From: Nipponacmea schrenckii
Lineage: Eukaryota; Mollusca; Gastropoda; Lottiidae
NCBI GenBank assembly: GCA_030562195.1
Contig: CM060200.1
Coordinates: 21,181,023-21,245,022, forward strand
Length of the DNA stretch: 64,000 nucleotides
Direction of reading: 5' to 3'
Below the pieces are notes generated by a model, which was not told the DNA's origin, did not search any database, and worked only from the letters and a program-made list of their open reading frames with translations. Positions 23,288-35,800 of the stretch are shown piece by piece (position 1 is the first letter of the stretch; the number at the start of each line of letters is the position of its first letter). The position numbers and the translations under genes are program-made.

Positions 23288-26200
23288 ATGTTCAATCCAT
23301 CCAAGCTTTGCAGAATGTCTTTAACATTAGAAAAGGTGCTCCAGTGTAATAATATAAATAACAGTATTAGATGTTTTCCAAACCTGACAACAATAAGAGG
23401 TTATGTTAGACCGTCGTGTGAACTATGTCAATCAGATCCTAACGAAAAACAACTCAAGCAGAATACATATTATGAGAAATACAAAGGCAAACTACAGAAA
23501 CTAGCTAAGTAAGTAGGCCTATAGTGAATAGAAAGTTATTGAATGTTGAATAGACAAGAGTGTGATTCATGGTTGTTAAATGGGATTAGACCTTCCATTA
23601 AGATTAAGAAATAAAATCGTGTGGCTTGACAGATTTTATCTACAAGATTTGATTATGTATTGGACCTTGAACAAATTTTTAGTGAAATCCAATTTTGAAG
23701 ATGGATTAGCATATATATCAGTTGCAAAGCAAACCATTATAATAGATGTATAAGATGTATAAGATAGGGCAATACCAGTATTTATGTTAATGCAAAGCTA
23801 AGGTGCACATGCTTAAATATAACTAATATTATAATCTATATGATTTGACTGTTGCATCCGTTGTTTGGACAGCTTTTAAATATTAGTATTTTGATTATAC
23901 TCTCAAGGCCATGGTTCACCTTTTTCAGGGGATTCATTTGGGTCGAGAATATTTGGAAATAGTCTTTAGAAGTACCAGAACTGTATGAAAATAGCATAAT
24001 TCCTTTTGCATATACTTCAATGAGAAGTTTAACTTTCTATTTCCATAATGTCTTTATTTAAAATCTCAAGTATCAAGAAACGATAAGTCGTCATTTTCAC
24101 TTTCAAAAAAAAGTACTGTTTCTGAGACTAAGGTGCAACGAGTTAGATGAATGATGAATCTGTCCTTAAACATCATCATAAATTGAGACACAATACACAA
24201 GACTTAGACATGACTTTCTTATTCATTCAAATTAATATCAAATACTCAGCTTAGTGCTTACCTTTACAAATATATTTGGGTTATTTAAAGATGTGAACCA
24301 TGCTTCATTTATGATTCAATAACAAAGTCTCGTCATTCAGTTTTAATCAATATCTTAAGTTAACACCCCAAGTCATTGTAATCAGAAGACAGGGGAGATT
24401 ATGGAAAACCATCTGTGACAAACCAGTTATTATTCTGTAAATATTGTATGTGTATCTGATATCAAATTTTATTATTTTGTCAATATGTCCTTATAATAGA
24501 CTTTGAATTTAAAATTGGTTGAAAAAAATTGTGATTAATGTATTTGTTCATCCCTTACAAGGTTATGAATTTAATTTTAAAATATATTTGGAATTTTTAT
24601 TTTGTTTTAAGAGATGCTCCAGAAGTCTACAATGCCAAATTAAATGAGTTAAGAGAAGAACAAGAACAAGTTTTTAGGGAACGTAAGAAAGATCTGAGCA
24701 CACCACCTACTGAGAAAAAAACTTCTCCTGGCTCTGGTGTACTGTCATGGCCACCAAAGGTAAACACGTCAAACAAAAACCTTTACTTAGAAGGGTATTT
24801 ATTGTTCTGCTCCTAGATGACTAGTTACTAGGAATCATAGCTTTTCAGACATTCTCAATTTCCAAAATAACTGAAAATCATCAACAGGTTTCACAAATCT
24901 GAATTCTATCTTGCTTTAAAATTTCTTTATCGTTAACTGCATATTATTTTTTCATAACAATCCGAGGAAAGAGGGGAAAAAAATGGATTTTATAATTTGG
25001 AATTAAATGATTTAAATTTGTCTTCTGCAGGAATTAAATGATTTAATGAAAGTTGAGTTGTTAGCTGATAAATTTTCTACAGAAATAGAACAGGTGAGAT
25101 TCAGAAGTACTTTTGAAAAATTCTAGGCTGTTTATTGACACTTCATGTTTTAAAATATCTCCAGATATTGAGGTGTTAAAATTGACAAACCCAGTATGTA
25201 GATTGGTATCAGGTCTTAAATCATAAGATTTGTTTGAGAAAGGATAAAAGTCTGTATGTTTTGCTTTTGCTTAAACTATGATATTCTCCTATCAAAATAT
25301 TGACTACAGGTAATTATTTGATCTATGTTTCAGATTTGGGTTGAACACTTTGTGAAGAAAGACTGTGTGTTTGCAGTTTTAAAGGTAAGAATGATTTCAT
25401 TGATTATCCCTTCACTACTAATAGTTAGGGCATTCTAAAAATTAACGGCAAGGGTTCAAGTCTATAATTTTCATTTATTTGTACATGTAACTTTCTCAAC
25501 CTACTTTAAAAATCACGCTGGCCCTTAAAACTTATTAACTTTATTCTAGGAACCACATGTACAGTTTGATCAGTTTTTAAAACGTTCACAAGAATGTCCT
25601 TTGGTAAGATATGTTCATTTTTCATAAGCCTTAGATTTTTATGAGCTACGGAATAAACTGAAAGTAGCATAGCAAGTTTTTACATGGTATGAAGAACATC
25701 ACATGAAATATTCACGTCATATATTTCTGTAACTTCTTCTGATATCCCAATTGAGGATTTTTCTATGTAAACAGTTTGATAAATTCTTTTCTAAGTTTAT
25801 GTCAAGTCCTCTCATGAACCTTGTTCTGCCAATAACCTTTTTATGATATATATATAGTTTATATATCCACTACCAAGACAAGATGGCTTTGAGTTTTATT
25901 TATCTCAATTTAAAGACAAAGAAGTTTATTTTACTCCACTCATACATTATCAGGTAAATTTAGTTTATTTTTTTCATTTCACGACTTGAAAATACGATGA
26001 CTTTGGCTATTATACACAACATTTCTGTTCAAACCAAAATTTGAATTATACTGCAATGGTGACTGGTCTCATACTAGACTTAAAACAAGTCTTTATAGAT
26101 AACCTAGTTTGTATTGACATATTTAAATCTTCTTCAGAAACATCAAGAAAATGCACCACCATGTCTTTCAATAGCCCATTTTACAGATTTTCAACATAGC

Positions 26201-27316
26201 AAAGGTAACATGAAAAATAATAATAAATTTCCAATTAAACCTTCCATGAGCTACAATTACTACAAACTTAGTAAATTTACCGCTAAGCCAGAATCAATAA
26301 AATTTAGCTAGTAATTTCTGGTGATCTAATAATCTTAAAGGTATTGTGGTTTTGTAATGCTTCCCTGAATAAGTCATGACTATCATAAACTGCTTATAAT
26401 ATCAAAGAGCCTATGTTATAGCTACATTCTCTAAGGTTTAGTTTTAATGGACTTTAGCAAAAAGTCTGAGATCTGATTGACAACAACTGGAACAGTGCAA
26501 ATGTATGCTATCAGTGCCCCAGATACACATACAAAGTTGAGAAAAAACCTTAAACTTTTAAAAGATTAGGATGGGAAAGTTCTTGTATTAATTTCTCAAA
26601 TAATTCCATGATAAAATCTTGTGTATATTTTTACCTGACAACCATGTTGATAAATCTGAACAAGAATTCTTATCAATTTAAACTAATCTGTCTATATTTA
26701 GGTATAGTTTTAATGGCAGGGATGTATGAAGATCAGATATTGGTAAGTACATTTCACAGTAAAAAAATCTATTCAAAATATAGATCATTTTTTATCAGTG
26801 ATTTTGTTAATTCAAAGATCTAAGTACGTATAAAATTACGATCACAGCTTTTCGATGGCCATCATCTATATTTGACAGTGTGATGGGTTTATAAATGATA
26901 AACACCAAAGTGACATTTGTATAACATACAGTCCATTGAAATTTTCAAAGTTTTCAAAGGAATTGTAAAGACGTTTTCAGTGGAATGGCAGGAATCACAG
27001 ATATCTGATTGAAAATTGATGCTATCAGTGTCCTCAATATACACAACACGTGATTTAATTATCAAAGAATACTGTTAAATCTTTATAGTGATTCAAAACA
27101 GAATTAATTGATTTTGACTTTTCGTTCTATTTTCAGACTAAACAAGATGCCTTGAATCTAGTTCGTCAAATGAGTCAATATTATGGAAACAGAACTCCTG
27201 AAAACTTTCAACATGTTAAATTATTTAATCATCAGCCAGACAAGTTTGACTATTCTAAATTAATTAGTCAGTATAAGATAATGCAAGCTATAGTAGAATC
27301 AGAGTTACCAATTTAA
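23288..27316 (+). CDS. ATPAF1: ATP synthase mitochondrial F1 complex assembly factor 1 (Atp11 family)
   Basis: Nine exons: 23288-23508, 24612-24759, 25031-25093, 25334-25384, 25550-25603, 25858-25953, 26138-26204, 26702-26742, 27137-27316. They give 306 residues, close to vertebrate ATPAF1. The family protein is a matrix chaperone that binds the F1 beta subunit so that alpha3/beta3 assembly can proceed. The N-terminus from [20 protein letters not shown] carries Lys/Arg and few acids, suiting a mitochondrial presequence. It is followed by [15 protein letters not shown] and an acidic/basic linker. The Atp11 core has [35 protein letters not shown] and the C-terminal [10 protein letters not shown]. 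All phases join and the TAA is at 27314-27316. Two AATAAA signals follow at 27322 and 27332. It runs towards PITHD1, with stop codons about 440 bp apart. Family assignment is confident. The exact start rests on ATG 23288 being the first in frame. Confidence 0.93.
23905..24305. mobile_element. Interspersed repeat with short inverted ends (family shared with 45.45 kb)
   Basis: Starts AAGGCCATGGTTCACCTTTT, and its right end GTGAACCATGCTT is an inverted match of about 13 bp. A related copy at 45451-46225 shares AAGGCCATGGTT, ATTAGAAGTACYAGAA, the CATAATTC stretch, GATRAGTC and GTGAATCAGTCC-like segments. It lies in ATPAF1 intron 1. No coding capacity. Confidence 0.6.
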
Positions 27317-27321
27317 TATGT

Positions 27322-27337
27322 AATAAAGCATAATAAA
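27322..27337 (+). promoter_or_regulatory. Tandem poly(A) signals of ATPAF1
   Basis: AATAAA at 27322-27327 and again at 27332-27337, immediately past the stop codon. This implies a very short 3' UTR that ends before the convergent PITHD1 gene. Confidence 0.6.
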
Positions 27338-27758
27338 TTAGGTTTCATTCTAATTATTGTTAAACTGAAAGAATTCATGAAACATATTTGGAAATTAAAT
27401 GTGTTTATAAAATATCCCAGTGTACTATATATTTGCAGCAACCTGAAGCTGTTAACATTGAATCAGATCCACAAACAGACTTTCAATTGTCAGCACAGAC
27501 CACCATTCGAGTCAAATGAATTTCAATATTTCACTATAGAATGCTAAACAAACCTATTATATAATTCTTGCATACTGGTCTTGCTCCCATAAAATAAAAG
27601 AGAAATTATATAACAGCATAATTGGTTTCCATATACATCAATAAGGAAACCAACTGATTCCATAACAACATAAGATTACCAGCTTCCATGAACACAAGAT
27701 ACCACTTTTAGCGCAATGTTTGTATCATTCACAAACCACATATTTTTAAGGCCTGTCA

Positions 27759-29940
27759 TTATTGAATTAAACTATTGACTGAGTCCAATGCATTCGTTTT
27801 ATGATCACTAGGATTAGCTCGAGCTTCATATGTACAAATTGTGACCTCATGTCTCCTTGCCTGAAAGTAGAAAGGTTTTGTTGTATGAGAATTACTCTAT
27901 ATCCTTAAGAGGAATGTAAGTAGGGAAGATTAACCAGGAACTTGAACTTGAAATTGGCATCAAGATATGGTTATAAGTTTTAGAAATAATGTAATGACTG
28001 ACTTCAACAGCTTCAAAAAATTATTGTTATGATGACACCTACCTCTGTAAAATCTCCTTTTAAGCCAATATAATAAACACAAGTTGTTTCTGCACCATAA
28101 TTAGTAGGAAAATGTATTGAAAGGTGTTCTACATTATTAAACCTGGCTACTCTAAAATGACAAAAATGATAGCTAATATTACTTGGACCAATTGGAATCC
28201 TCTGGAATGAATTCTGTAGTAAAAGGCCACATTTTGAGACTATTAATAACCAAAGACAACTTTTACTTATAAGGATTAAGTTATCAATTAAGGCACTAGC
28301 ACATGTTTATACTTCGTTCAAAACAATAAGTAAGTTTTGAAAATGTTGGCATTTATGTATATTTAATATATAATATGAGGAAAGTGTACTCTTCTATAAG
28401 TTGAGGTGCCCATTCACAGATGTATTACCAGTTCAATTGGATTGTGCCCAATTTAAAAGAATATGGTATATTCAATTTGAGTGATCATGTTTGACAACTG
28501 TAATTTAATTGAGGTCTTTAAAAGTAATGCAAAACTAACTTTGTTGAGTATTCTAAAACACCTTCAGGATCTGGATGTAATTCAAACTCTTGATCAGCCT
28601 CTGCACTTGAATCATCAAATGTCATCTTCGGACGATTCTTAAACCTTTTTAAAAATGCAAAAAAATAATGGTATTTTATTGAAAATCTCAGTATTTAGAA
28701 TTGTGAGCAGTTTTAGATTAGAAACAGAATATTATATTTCATGACAATATTAAATCCAATATGGGAAGAAGAAACTTATACACATGAAATGGAAAGGATT
28801 CAAAATATATCTTACAATTTCATTCTATTTGGATGATTTTCTCCAGGCCCAGCTATTAAGATAACTCCTTTTAATTTCACATTGCCAGTAAATCTAAAAT
28901 AATAGTAATATGGGTAATTGTATTAACTCTCACAGCACTAGGTATCGCTTAAACAGCCACATAATATCTTCATGATAAACCATGATCAGTCAAAAAGTAT
29001 AAAAAAAAATATCATTCATTTTTAAAAGAAACAAAATATAATGAATCAGACTTGTTTTCGTTATTGGGATAACACTTTCTTGGTATAGCACAGATTCTCG
29101 TGCTGAAAATTGGCTGAGACCCGAATGGGTTTCAAACCAGCGATCTCGGAGTCAGGCACCTAATCGCCAGCAATACATGTCAGCCATCTAGACCACTCGG
29201 CCAACGGACCATCCACAAAAAATGGAAGGTAGCTGACGGGTAGACTATACTGCGAACATGCATTACTCCAATAACAAAAATTCTGTTGTAACACCACTTT
29301 CTTAATGACATTAAATCATCTGAATCAGACTTGTGTTGTTCTACTTACGGAATATTAAACAATAACTCTTCATCCACATCACTTTCAACATACTATAAAT
29401 ATAATATTACAATCATGTCAAAATAGACATAGTGAAAGTCTGTACTAGGATACACTTGTTTGGGCTACATATTTTGAAATTTAAATACTAGAACATTAGA
29501 ATTCAGATTTATTTCATCAGTGACAATGACCTAAGTGACTTTAGAATCAGTATAGCTATTGTTAAAACCAATAAATGGATAGGCAAATGGTTTCCTTCAT
29601 CAAAATTGTTGCAAATGACGCAGTTAAATATTATCTTGAATAGCCTAAGCTTCTTTATTATGTAAAAAAAAATCCGGAGAATAAAGAAAAAGGCTATGTT
29701 ATAAATATGAAGGCGTTATCAAAACAAATTCCGACATTTTCAAGTTACCTTTTCTTTGCTTAATCTCTGATCCCATGGTTTAAAGACGGTTTTACCCGAA
29801 CCATCAACAGCTTCATTCAAACACTCAACATTGAAAGTGTCTATTTTCGTGTAAAGACTGTACGCGGCAGCCATTTCTTCTGGTGGAACTCCATGATCGT
29901 GTTCTTTTTCACAACTATGACTATGTCCATGACCTGACAT
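27759..29940 (-). CDS. PITHD1: PITH domain-containing protein 1
   Basis: Six exons: 29749-29940, 29349-29392, 28816-28893, 28540-28644, 28043-28151, 27759-27860. They join in phase to give 209 residues, matching the usual length of about 210. The N-terminus MSGHGHSHSCEKEHDHGVPP is the His-rich start seen in this family. The PITH fold follows, with DTFNVECLNEA, VFKPWDQRLS, VKLKGVILIAGPGENHPNRM, MTFDDSSAEADQEF, HLSIHFPTNYGAETTCVYYI and the closing GDFTEARRHEVTICTYEARA. The PITH domain is shared with the C-terminus of TXNL1, a proteasome-interacting protein. PITHD1 itself is described as a cytosolic/nuclear regulator and its biochemistry is less settled. Intron 1-2 carries a SINE with a clear target-site duplication. 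Confidence 0.95.
29042..29334 (-). mobile_element. tRNA-derived SINE with 14-bp target-site duplication
   Basis: The minus strand from about 29210 reads GGTCCGTTGGCCGAGTGGTC and later GGTTTGAAACCC. These are pol III A-box and B-box elements in a tRNA-like head spaced as in a type with a long variable arm. The 14-bp sequence TGAATCAGACTTGT flanks the insertion at 29042-29055 and 29321-29334, so the inserted unit is about 265 bp. It lies in PITHD1 intron 1. The head has diverged from a functional tRNA. Confidence 0.85.
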
Positions 29941-32890
29941 TGTTTAATTCTAGTATTTAGAGCTATTGTTCCTAGAGTAATTCTGTTATTTCGTCTTAAG
30001 CTTTAATTTTTGTTGACATCACAAGACCAAATTTACCTCTGCTTTAAAGAGATTGAAGAGCTCTTCTTGTACTGTACTGTTGCAAAATTTTTGAAATTTT
30101 CTTTTGAGATATTTATATCTCATGTTAATAGTCAAGAAAGAAATTATAATTTGGAGATTCCTTTTCTTATGTTTTCAGTAATCAAGGGAAATCTTTTATC
30201 TGTTGAAAAAATTTTTATTTCCTGCAGTAAGCTGTAGAAAACGAACGCGCCCAGCGCTTGCACACATGCTTCCGGTACGTTCCTTAAATTATGATTGGAT
30301 ACTTGTCATGTTTTTAGCCAATCAGAGCCATTATAAGAATAACCGATTTAAGGAATTTTTAGACTCGAATATCAAACATTGAAATATTAGCACTTGGTAA
30401 TCCCGACTCAAAAATGTCAAAATGCCATTGACCCTTCATACAATTGGTCGGCGAAATTATCTGGTTGCTGGGTGTACTTAATTTTTTGGAATGATTCTGG
30501 ATTTTGTAGTTTAAACTAAAAACGAAAATATAGTAAATCAGAATACAAAAGATTGTCAATTGTAGTATATTCTTTTAGATTACCTATTTAGGTCTAATTC
30601 CATGGGCTGGATGTTAAACTGGACCAGGTCCTTGAGTATTGGACCTATTTGTGAGCCATGTAAAATAAGAATTCTATTCTGTTTATAAAAATATTATTAT
30701 TATATTGTATTGTATAACGTTATATTTGAAACTCAACAAGCCCTCTTCTCTCAAGGTATCAACAATGAAAACTGGGTTGACACACATCATGGAAGGCACT
30801 ATAGCCTATGGTAAAATTTCCAATCATTGACTTCTACGTCTTGTTTAAATTTTGTAATTCATAAAACAATTCTCTGTATTGTACGAAGCCACTAGCTGGC
30901 TTGACAAATTGGCCAATGACTCAGTCGTTTGGATGAAGCCTTGACTCATTATTTTTTCTTGGGCAATTATCTGTGAGTCAGTGGTTGTTTTGGTGTCTAT
31001 TTAGAGTTTTATTTAGGATAAAGTAGATAAACTCATCCGAACATTTTGTCTCTACTAGGTCATAATATTTGGTACGTGAAAATTAAAGTTGTTTAATCCT
31101 TCTTTATATTTTAGACGGTAATAATAAGAAAGAATTTGAAAGGCGAAAGGATAGTGTTTGTGTTTTTTCGTTGCTTCATTCATGTGTTAGTGTTTATTGT
31201 TGATGTCTGACTACTGATTGACGGACTGATACTGATAGATGTTGCTATTGATACTATTGAGGACTAGTGGCCGTTTATACATAGGTAATAAAGATTATGA
31301 AATCGGTTAATATATTGTGTTACGTGGATAAGAGGCTACATACTCTTAAAAAAAAACATCAACTAAGTGTACTGAGGTATATTATAACTGCCAACTGGAT
31401 TATTTGCTGCATCATATTTATATATTTCACGCTTTTTTCAGATTTAAAAATATTTTAAAAAAGAGAATTCGTCCACAAATAAATAGACTATAAATTCTAC
31501 TGATACTTATTCTGAAATTCTAGAAACCAGTGCTTGTTAGGCTAGTGCTTGAGCCAATCATGCCGTGATGCGATATATATCTGATTTAAGGAAATGTATT
31601 TAAATTTAACACTCTATCTTAATTTTCAATATATATTAATTTATAACATTAAAACATTTGGTAATGAAAATTTTGAATAACATAATAATTATCTAATATT
31701 GATACATAGAGGATTATATATCTTAACAGCACTTCTACATTACCTGTATCACTTTTCATGTACAAATAGATTGTGGTATGGTTTGTTTGATATAACCCAG
31801 TGATTGGCATAACTAGTTAATTGGAATGTCTGAGCAATTCATAGCAGAAATTTAATAATCTTATAGTTATAACCCAATAAGTCTACCAAATACAATTTTT
31901 CACAGAAATCTGAAAGAATAACATAATAATGATATTAAATGTAACATCAACAATGTAGGTTGTTATTCTAAAAACTTTTTTTTCATTTGGGAATACACAA
32001 AGCTTTCAATCCAATATTTTCATTACCTATTAATAGATATTACACAATATCCCTATTCTCTTTTGATATTTCAATGGTCTAGTAGTGTGAGTTGTGGGCA
32101 CATATCTATTAATAGGTTGACAGTGACGACAAAAACAGCTATTGTTCACAGCTGAGAGTTAAAAACTAAGTTAGTGACGACATTTAGCAGTTGATGGATG
32201 ATTTACTTGTTCAAGTTACTCACTTGGTTAAGTTTAGAAAGACATGATATGTTTCAGGTATTTTGTCATGAATATGGACACATTAACATCTCTATCAATT
32301 TTGGTAAAAGTCAGTTTTTTTTTTTATGAATAAGCTTATATTTGGATTTATTGTTCTTTTCAACTTTTTAGTGATTTATTGAACTATTGAACTGTGCTGT
32401 CAATGTTATCTGAGGTCCAATTAGAATTTGGTTGGTCCAATATTTGCCTTTTGTCTTTATATTGTAATCAATAGGCCATCGTGTGACAGTGTGTGTAAAC
32501 CATAGAGGTAGTGGACTAACTATTGAAGTTTATTTGGACTTTAATGGACTATCAAACTTTGTCAATGTGGGAAAATTGCCTTTAATCTCAACACATAATC
32601 AAATAGTTTTAAATTCACATAACATGTGCTATTTTATGGGTGATATGGTTTTCTTCCTCAATATATAATTCAAATCAACTTCATTTATCAGATCAGGTTC
32701 AGTGTTAAGTATTTGCCAATCTTTTCAGAATAGTGCAGAAACGGATCAGATTATCAACCTCAGCTAGACAGCACATTTTGTGATATATTAATCTATAATT
32801 TGGATTATCTGTTTATTATAGGATTAATGAAACAATGGGATTATAAGATAACAAGTTGTTAAACCCAGTAAGGGAGATTAAGAGATTAAG
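29941..32890. other. Divergent spacer between PITHD1 (-) and the FIP-like gene (+)
   Basis: Contains the PITHD1 promoter region. A small GC-richer patch at 30240-30275 and two CCAAT/ATTGG motifs near 30293 and 30317 lie about 300-380 bp from the PITHD1 ATG. Possible 5' UTR acceptor sites for the FIP-like gene are TTTTCAG near 32728 and TTATAG near 32820. No convincing coding exon was seen. Confidence 0.5.
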
Positions 32891-35800
32891 ATGGATAGAG
32901 GATTAAAGAGTAATATGGAACCCGATGAGATCACCATTGTGGGTAAGTTATTAAAATTTGATTTCAGTACAATGTTTTGAATGAAAACCACTATCATACA
33001 TGGCATGCAATTACTTAATAAATGAATTACTTAAGTTTTCCTTTCTGGCTCCATTAAGATTTGGCGATTATCATGAATTTATGTCATGTTGTTTTCTTTA
33101 CTAGGAGAGGGAGAAATTTAGCTTTAAATTTTTTATCTAGGCTTGAAATTTTCATCAAACTATATCTGTACTTTTACGAGGAAAGTCTTTGCCATTGGTA
33201 GCCATCAATTTCTTAAATGTCCACTGTTGAGGATAAAACTAAAATCGACTTTTCTCATACTCATACAGTGTTGTTTCATGTTGAACTTAATTCAATTGCT
33301 CAGTGAGTTATTTGCTTACTCTCTAACCTGAAAGTTTAGGTTTCAATACCGGCAAAGGTCAAGATGAACTTTCAGATTTTCAGCCCGGTTTCCCCTTGAC
33401 AGTGATGCAAGTCGGTAGGACTGACATGGGAAAAGGGTCTAGTTGTTTGGATTGGACATTAAACCGTGGCCCTATGTGCTACCGGCTGTGCACATTTAAG
33501 ATCCCTTGACAGTTGGAAATGCTAAAAGGGAAGGCTAATGCTAAGGCTAACTCCATTCATTTCATTTCATTTTTAATATTATAGAGAGCATTAATTTCAT
33601 TGACCATCCTGTCAACACCACATTACCTGATTAACAGTACAAAAATGTGATATATATACTATTATGGGTGTATCATTAATTATACTAATTACTTAGTATC
33701 ATGACTGTTTCATAGGAGATACTTATTCTTATGTCTACAGGGCTTTAATGGTATTAGTATTATAACAGATATTCTCTATAGAAACACTAGCATGATTTGA
33801 TAAGAAATTACTCCTTGAGAATTTCTTGAGAGATTTACAAAATAAACTAGCACTAGCAGAAGATTAAACTTATCTTGAGGAAAATTAAACTTGCAGTGAA
33901 TAAAAGCCTTGCAGAAGGCGATGACACTTACTTTCAATCAAGCTTTTGAGAATATGCCTAAATGGTTCAGTGACTTTAGAATAGAAATTCTTCGCTTCCT
34001 TTTACATAAGGGATATGTCTGATCTGTAGACAATACCTTCCAATTTACACTTTTAATAAGAAAAGGAAGAGTCCTAGTAAGATTTGTTTCAAATGTTGTC
34101 TGTGTCTATCAAGTTAACTTGGTGTTATAAATAAATACTGAGGGCTATATTTCATTTCATGTCAATTTCACAATATCATTAAAAAAAAACTCACTCATTT
34201 GTCCAAACAGACTTGGTAAATGAAGTCCTTTAAAGAGATAATAAGTCTAAGAATGAATATAAAATTTGAAAATTTTAAACTTGGTCAGAGCTCTATTCAT
34301 CATTAAATGTACCTGTTAACAAAAATAACATAAAAAAAAAAAAAAAAATGTCCAATCCATAAAGATGCATTTTATTTAGTTTTGTGATTATGTTGCATTA
34401 TGACACCAGGTAAATTGATTAATATACACTCATATTGATCTTTCTTGAGAACTAAAATTTTATGTTCATGCTAAGACCTATTATTCCTTTAGATTAACTT
34501 CTTGCAGTGTTCAAAATCAAAATCTAGACATGTTTGCTTGAAGGTCATTGATATTTGTTTAAGAAGACAGAACCTGAAACAGTTGTAATGCCATTGATAA
34601 AGATTTTCTTTATTGTTAAATTTGGATAATTTTGGAGTACTGTATTGCACTGTTCAGAACAGGTTTCCAACTACATCAAATAATTGTGTCAGTTTTATTT
34701 GGTTTAATCAAAGCATTGGTAGATAAGAATCGTTCAGCTTTTCAATGACACATTTAAATTTGTCTAAGTTTGAGGCATCCCACCTATTTGATTATAACCA
34801 ATACATCAAAGGATGTATTTTTTGTATGAATGCAAGTTTATTGCAGACTTTGTTATCTGTACTTTTATGGCAAATTTTGTCAGACTTGTTGTTTTGATCC
34901 AAATGTATGATAATATTTTCATATATAAATCAGTATATAATAGAATGTAGAAGATGAGTAGATATGACAGTTGCTGATGATATAATCAATAGTCTAATAC
35001 AATTATGATTTACTGTTATACAGTCTAACAAACACTCAATGTTGATTTTGACATATTCAGATTGTGACATTTATTCACCCTGGCATTGACTAGACAATTA
35101 TCAAATGTTACATCCATTGTGGTGCACTTTAGGTCAAACTTGTTTCCTGTATAACAACATCCTTGTCAAATGTTTTCCCATGAGGTGAAAAGATTGAATT
35201 TGTCAATTTAACCATCTTCTTGTAAACTTAGGGCCATGTCATAGTAACCTTGAATCCTAATGTATACAACAAAAGACTAACAATAAATTGTTCAAAGTAG
35301 AGAAAGTCAGTGAATGTATCTCTAAAACTAAACATCAATTCTGTACATCAATTGTCATGATACAGGCTATTGTCTTGATGCACAATACAAGTGTTATTTT
35401 AGACTTCTCGATGAAATTATTGCCTTAACTTAAACTCTTTATTTTACATGGGTCAGAATGATGTCCAATGCACAAAGTCTATCATTTAGCATGTTTGAGT
35501 CAGAAATATCTGTATAAAGGATACAGTTTTCTACAGGTTTTCACAAGAATTGATATGATAGTCTATTCTGTGAGCAATGTAGTTGTTAGGAATGCCTTTC
35601 TGTTAATTTTCAGTAAAAGCTCAACTGCAGGATGTAAATTGCCATTTATTTTCAATTTTTTGTAAGATTCTCATACCTTGAAAAAAAAAACAACTACTCT
35701 TGACTTTATCTGAATTTGACTGCTATGGAATTTTAAACTGGACAACAATTTGATGTTGTGAATAGGATTTGATATGACAACTCTGTGTTATAATCTACTG

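Noticed and set aside
29090..29216. Possible tRNA gene on the minus strand
   Set aside because: A and B boxes are present, but the cloverleaf is degraded and the unit is flanked by a 14-bp duplication, so it is a SINE head.
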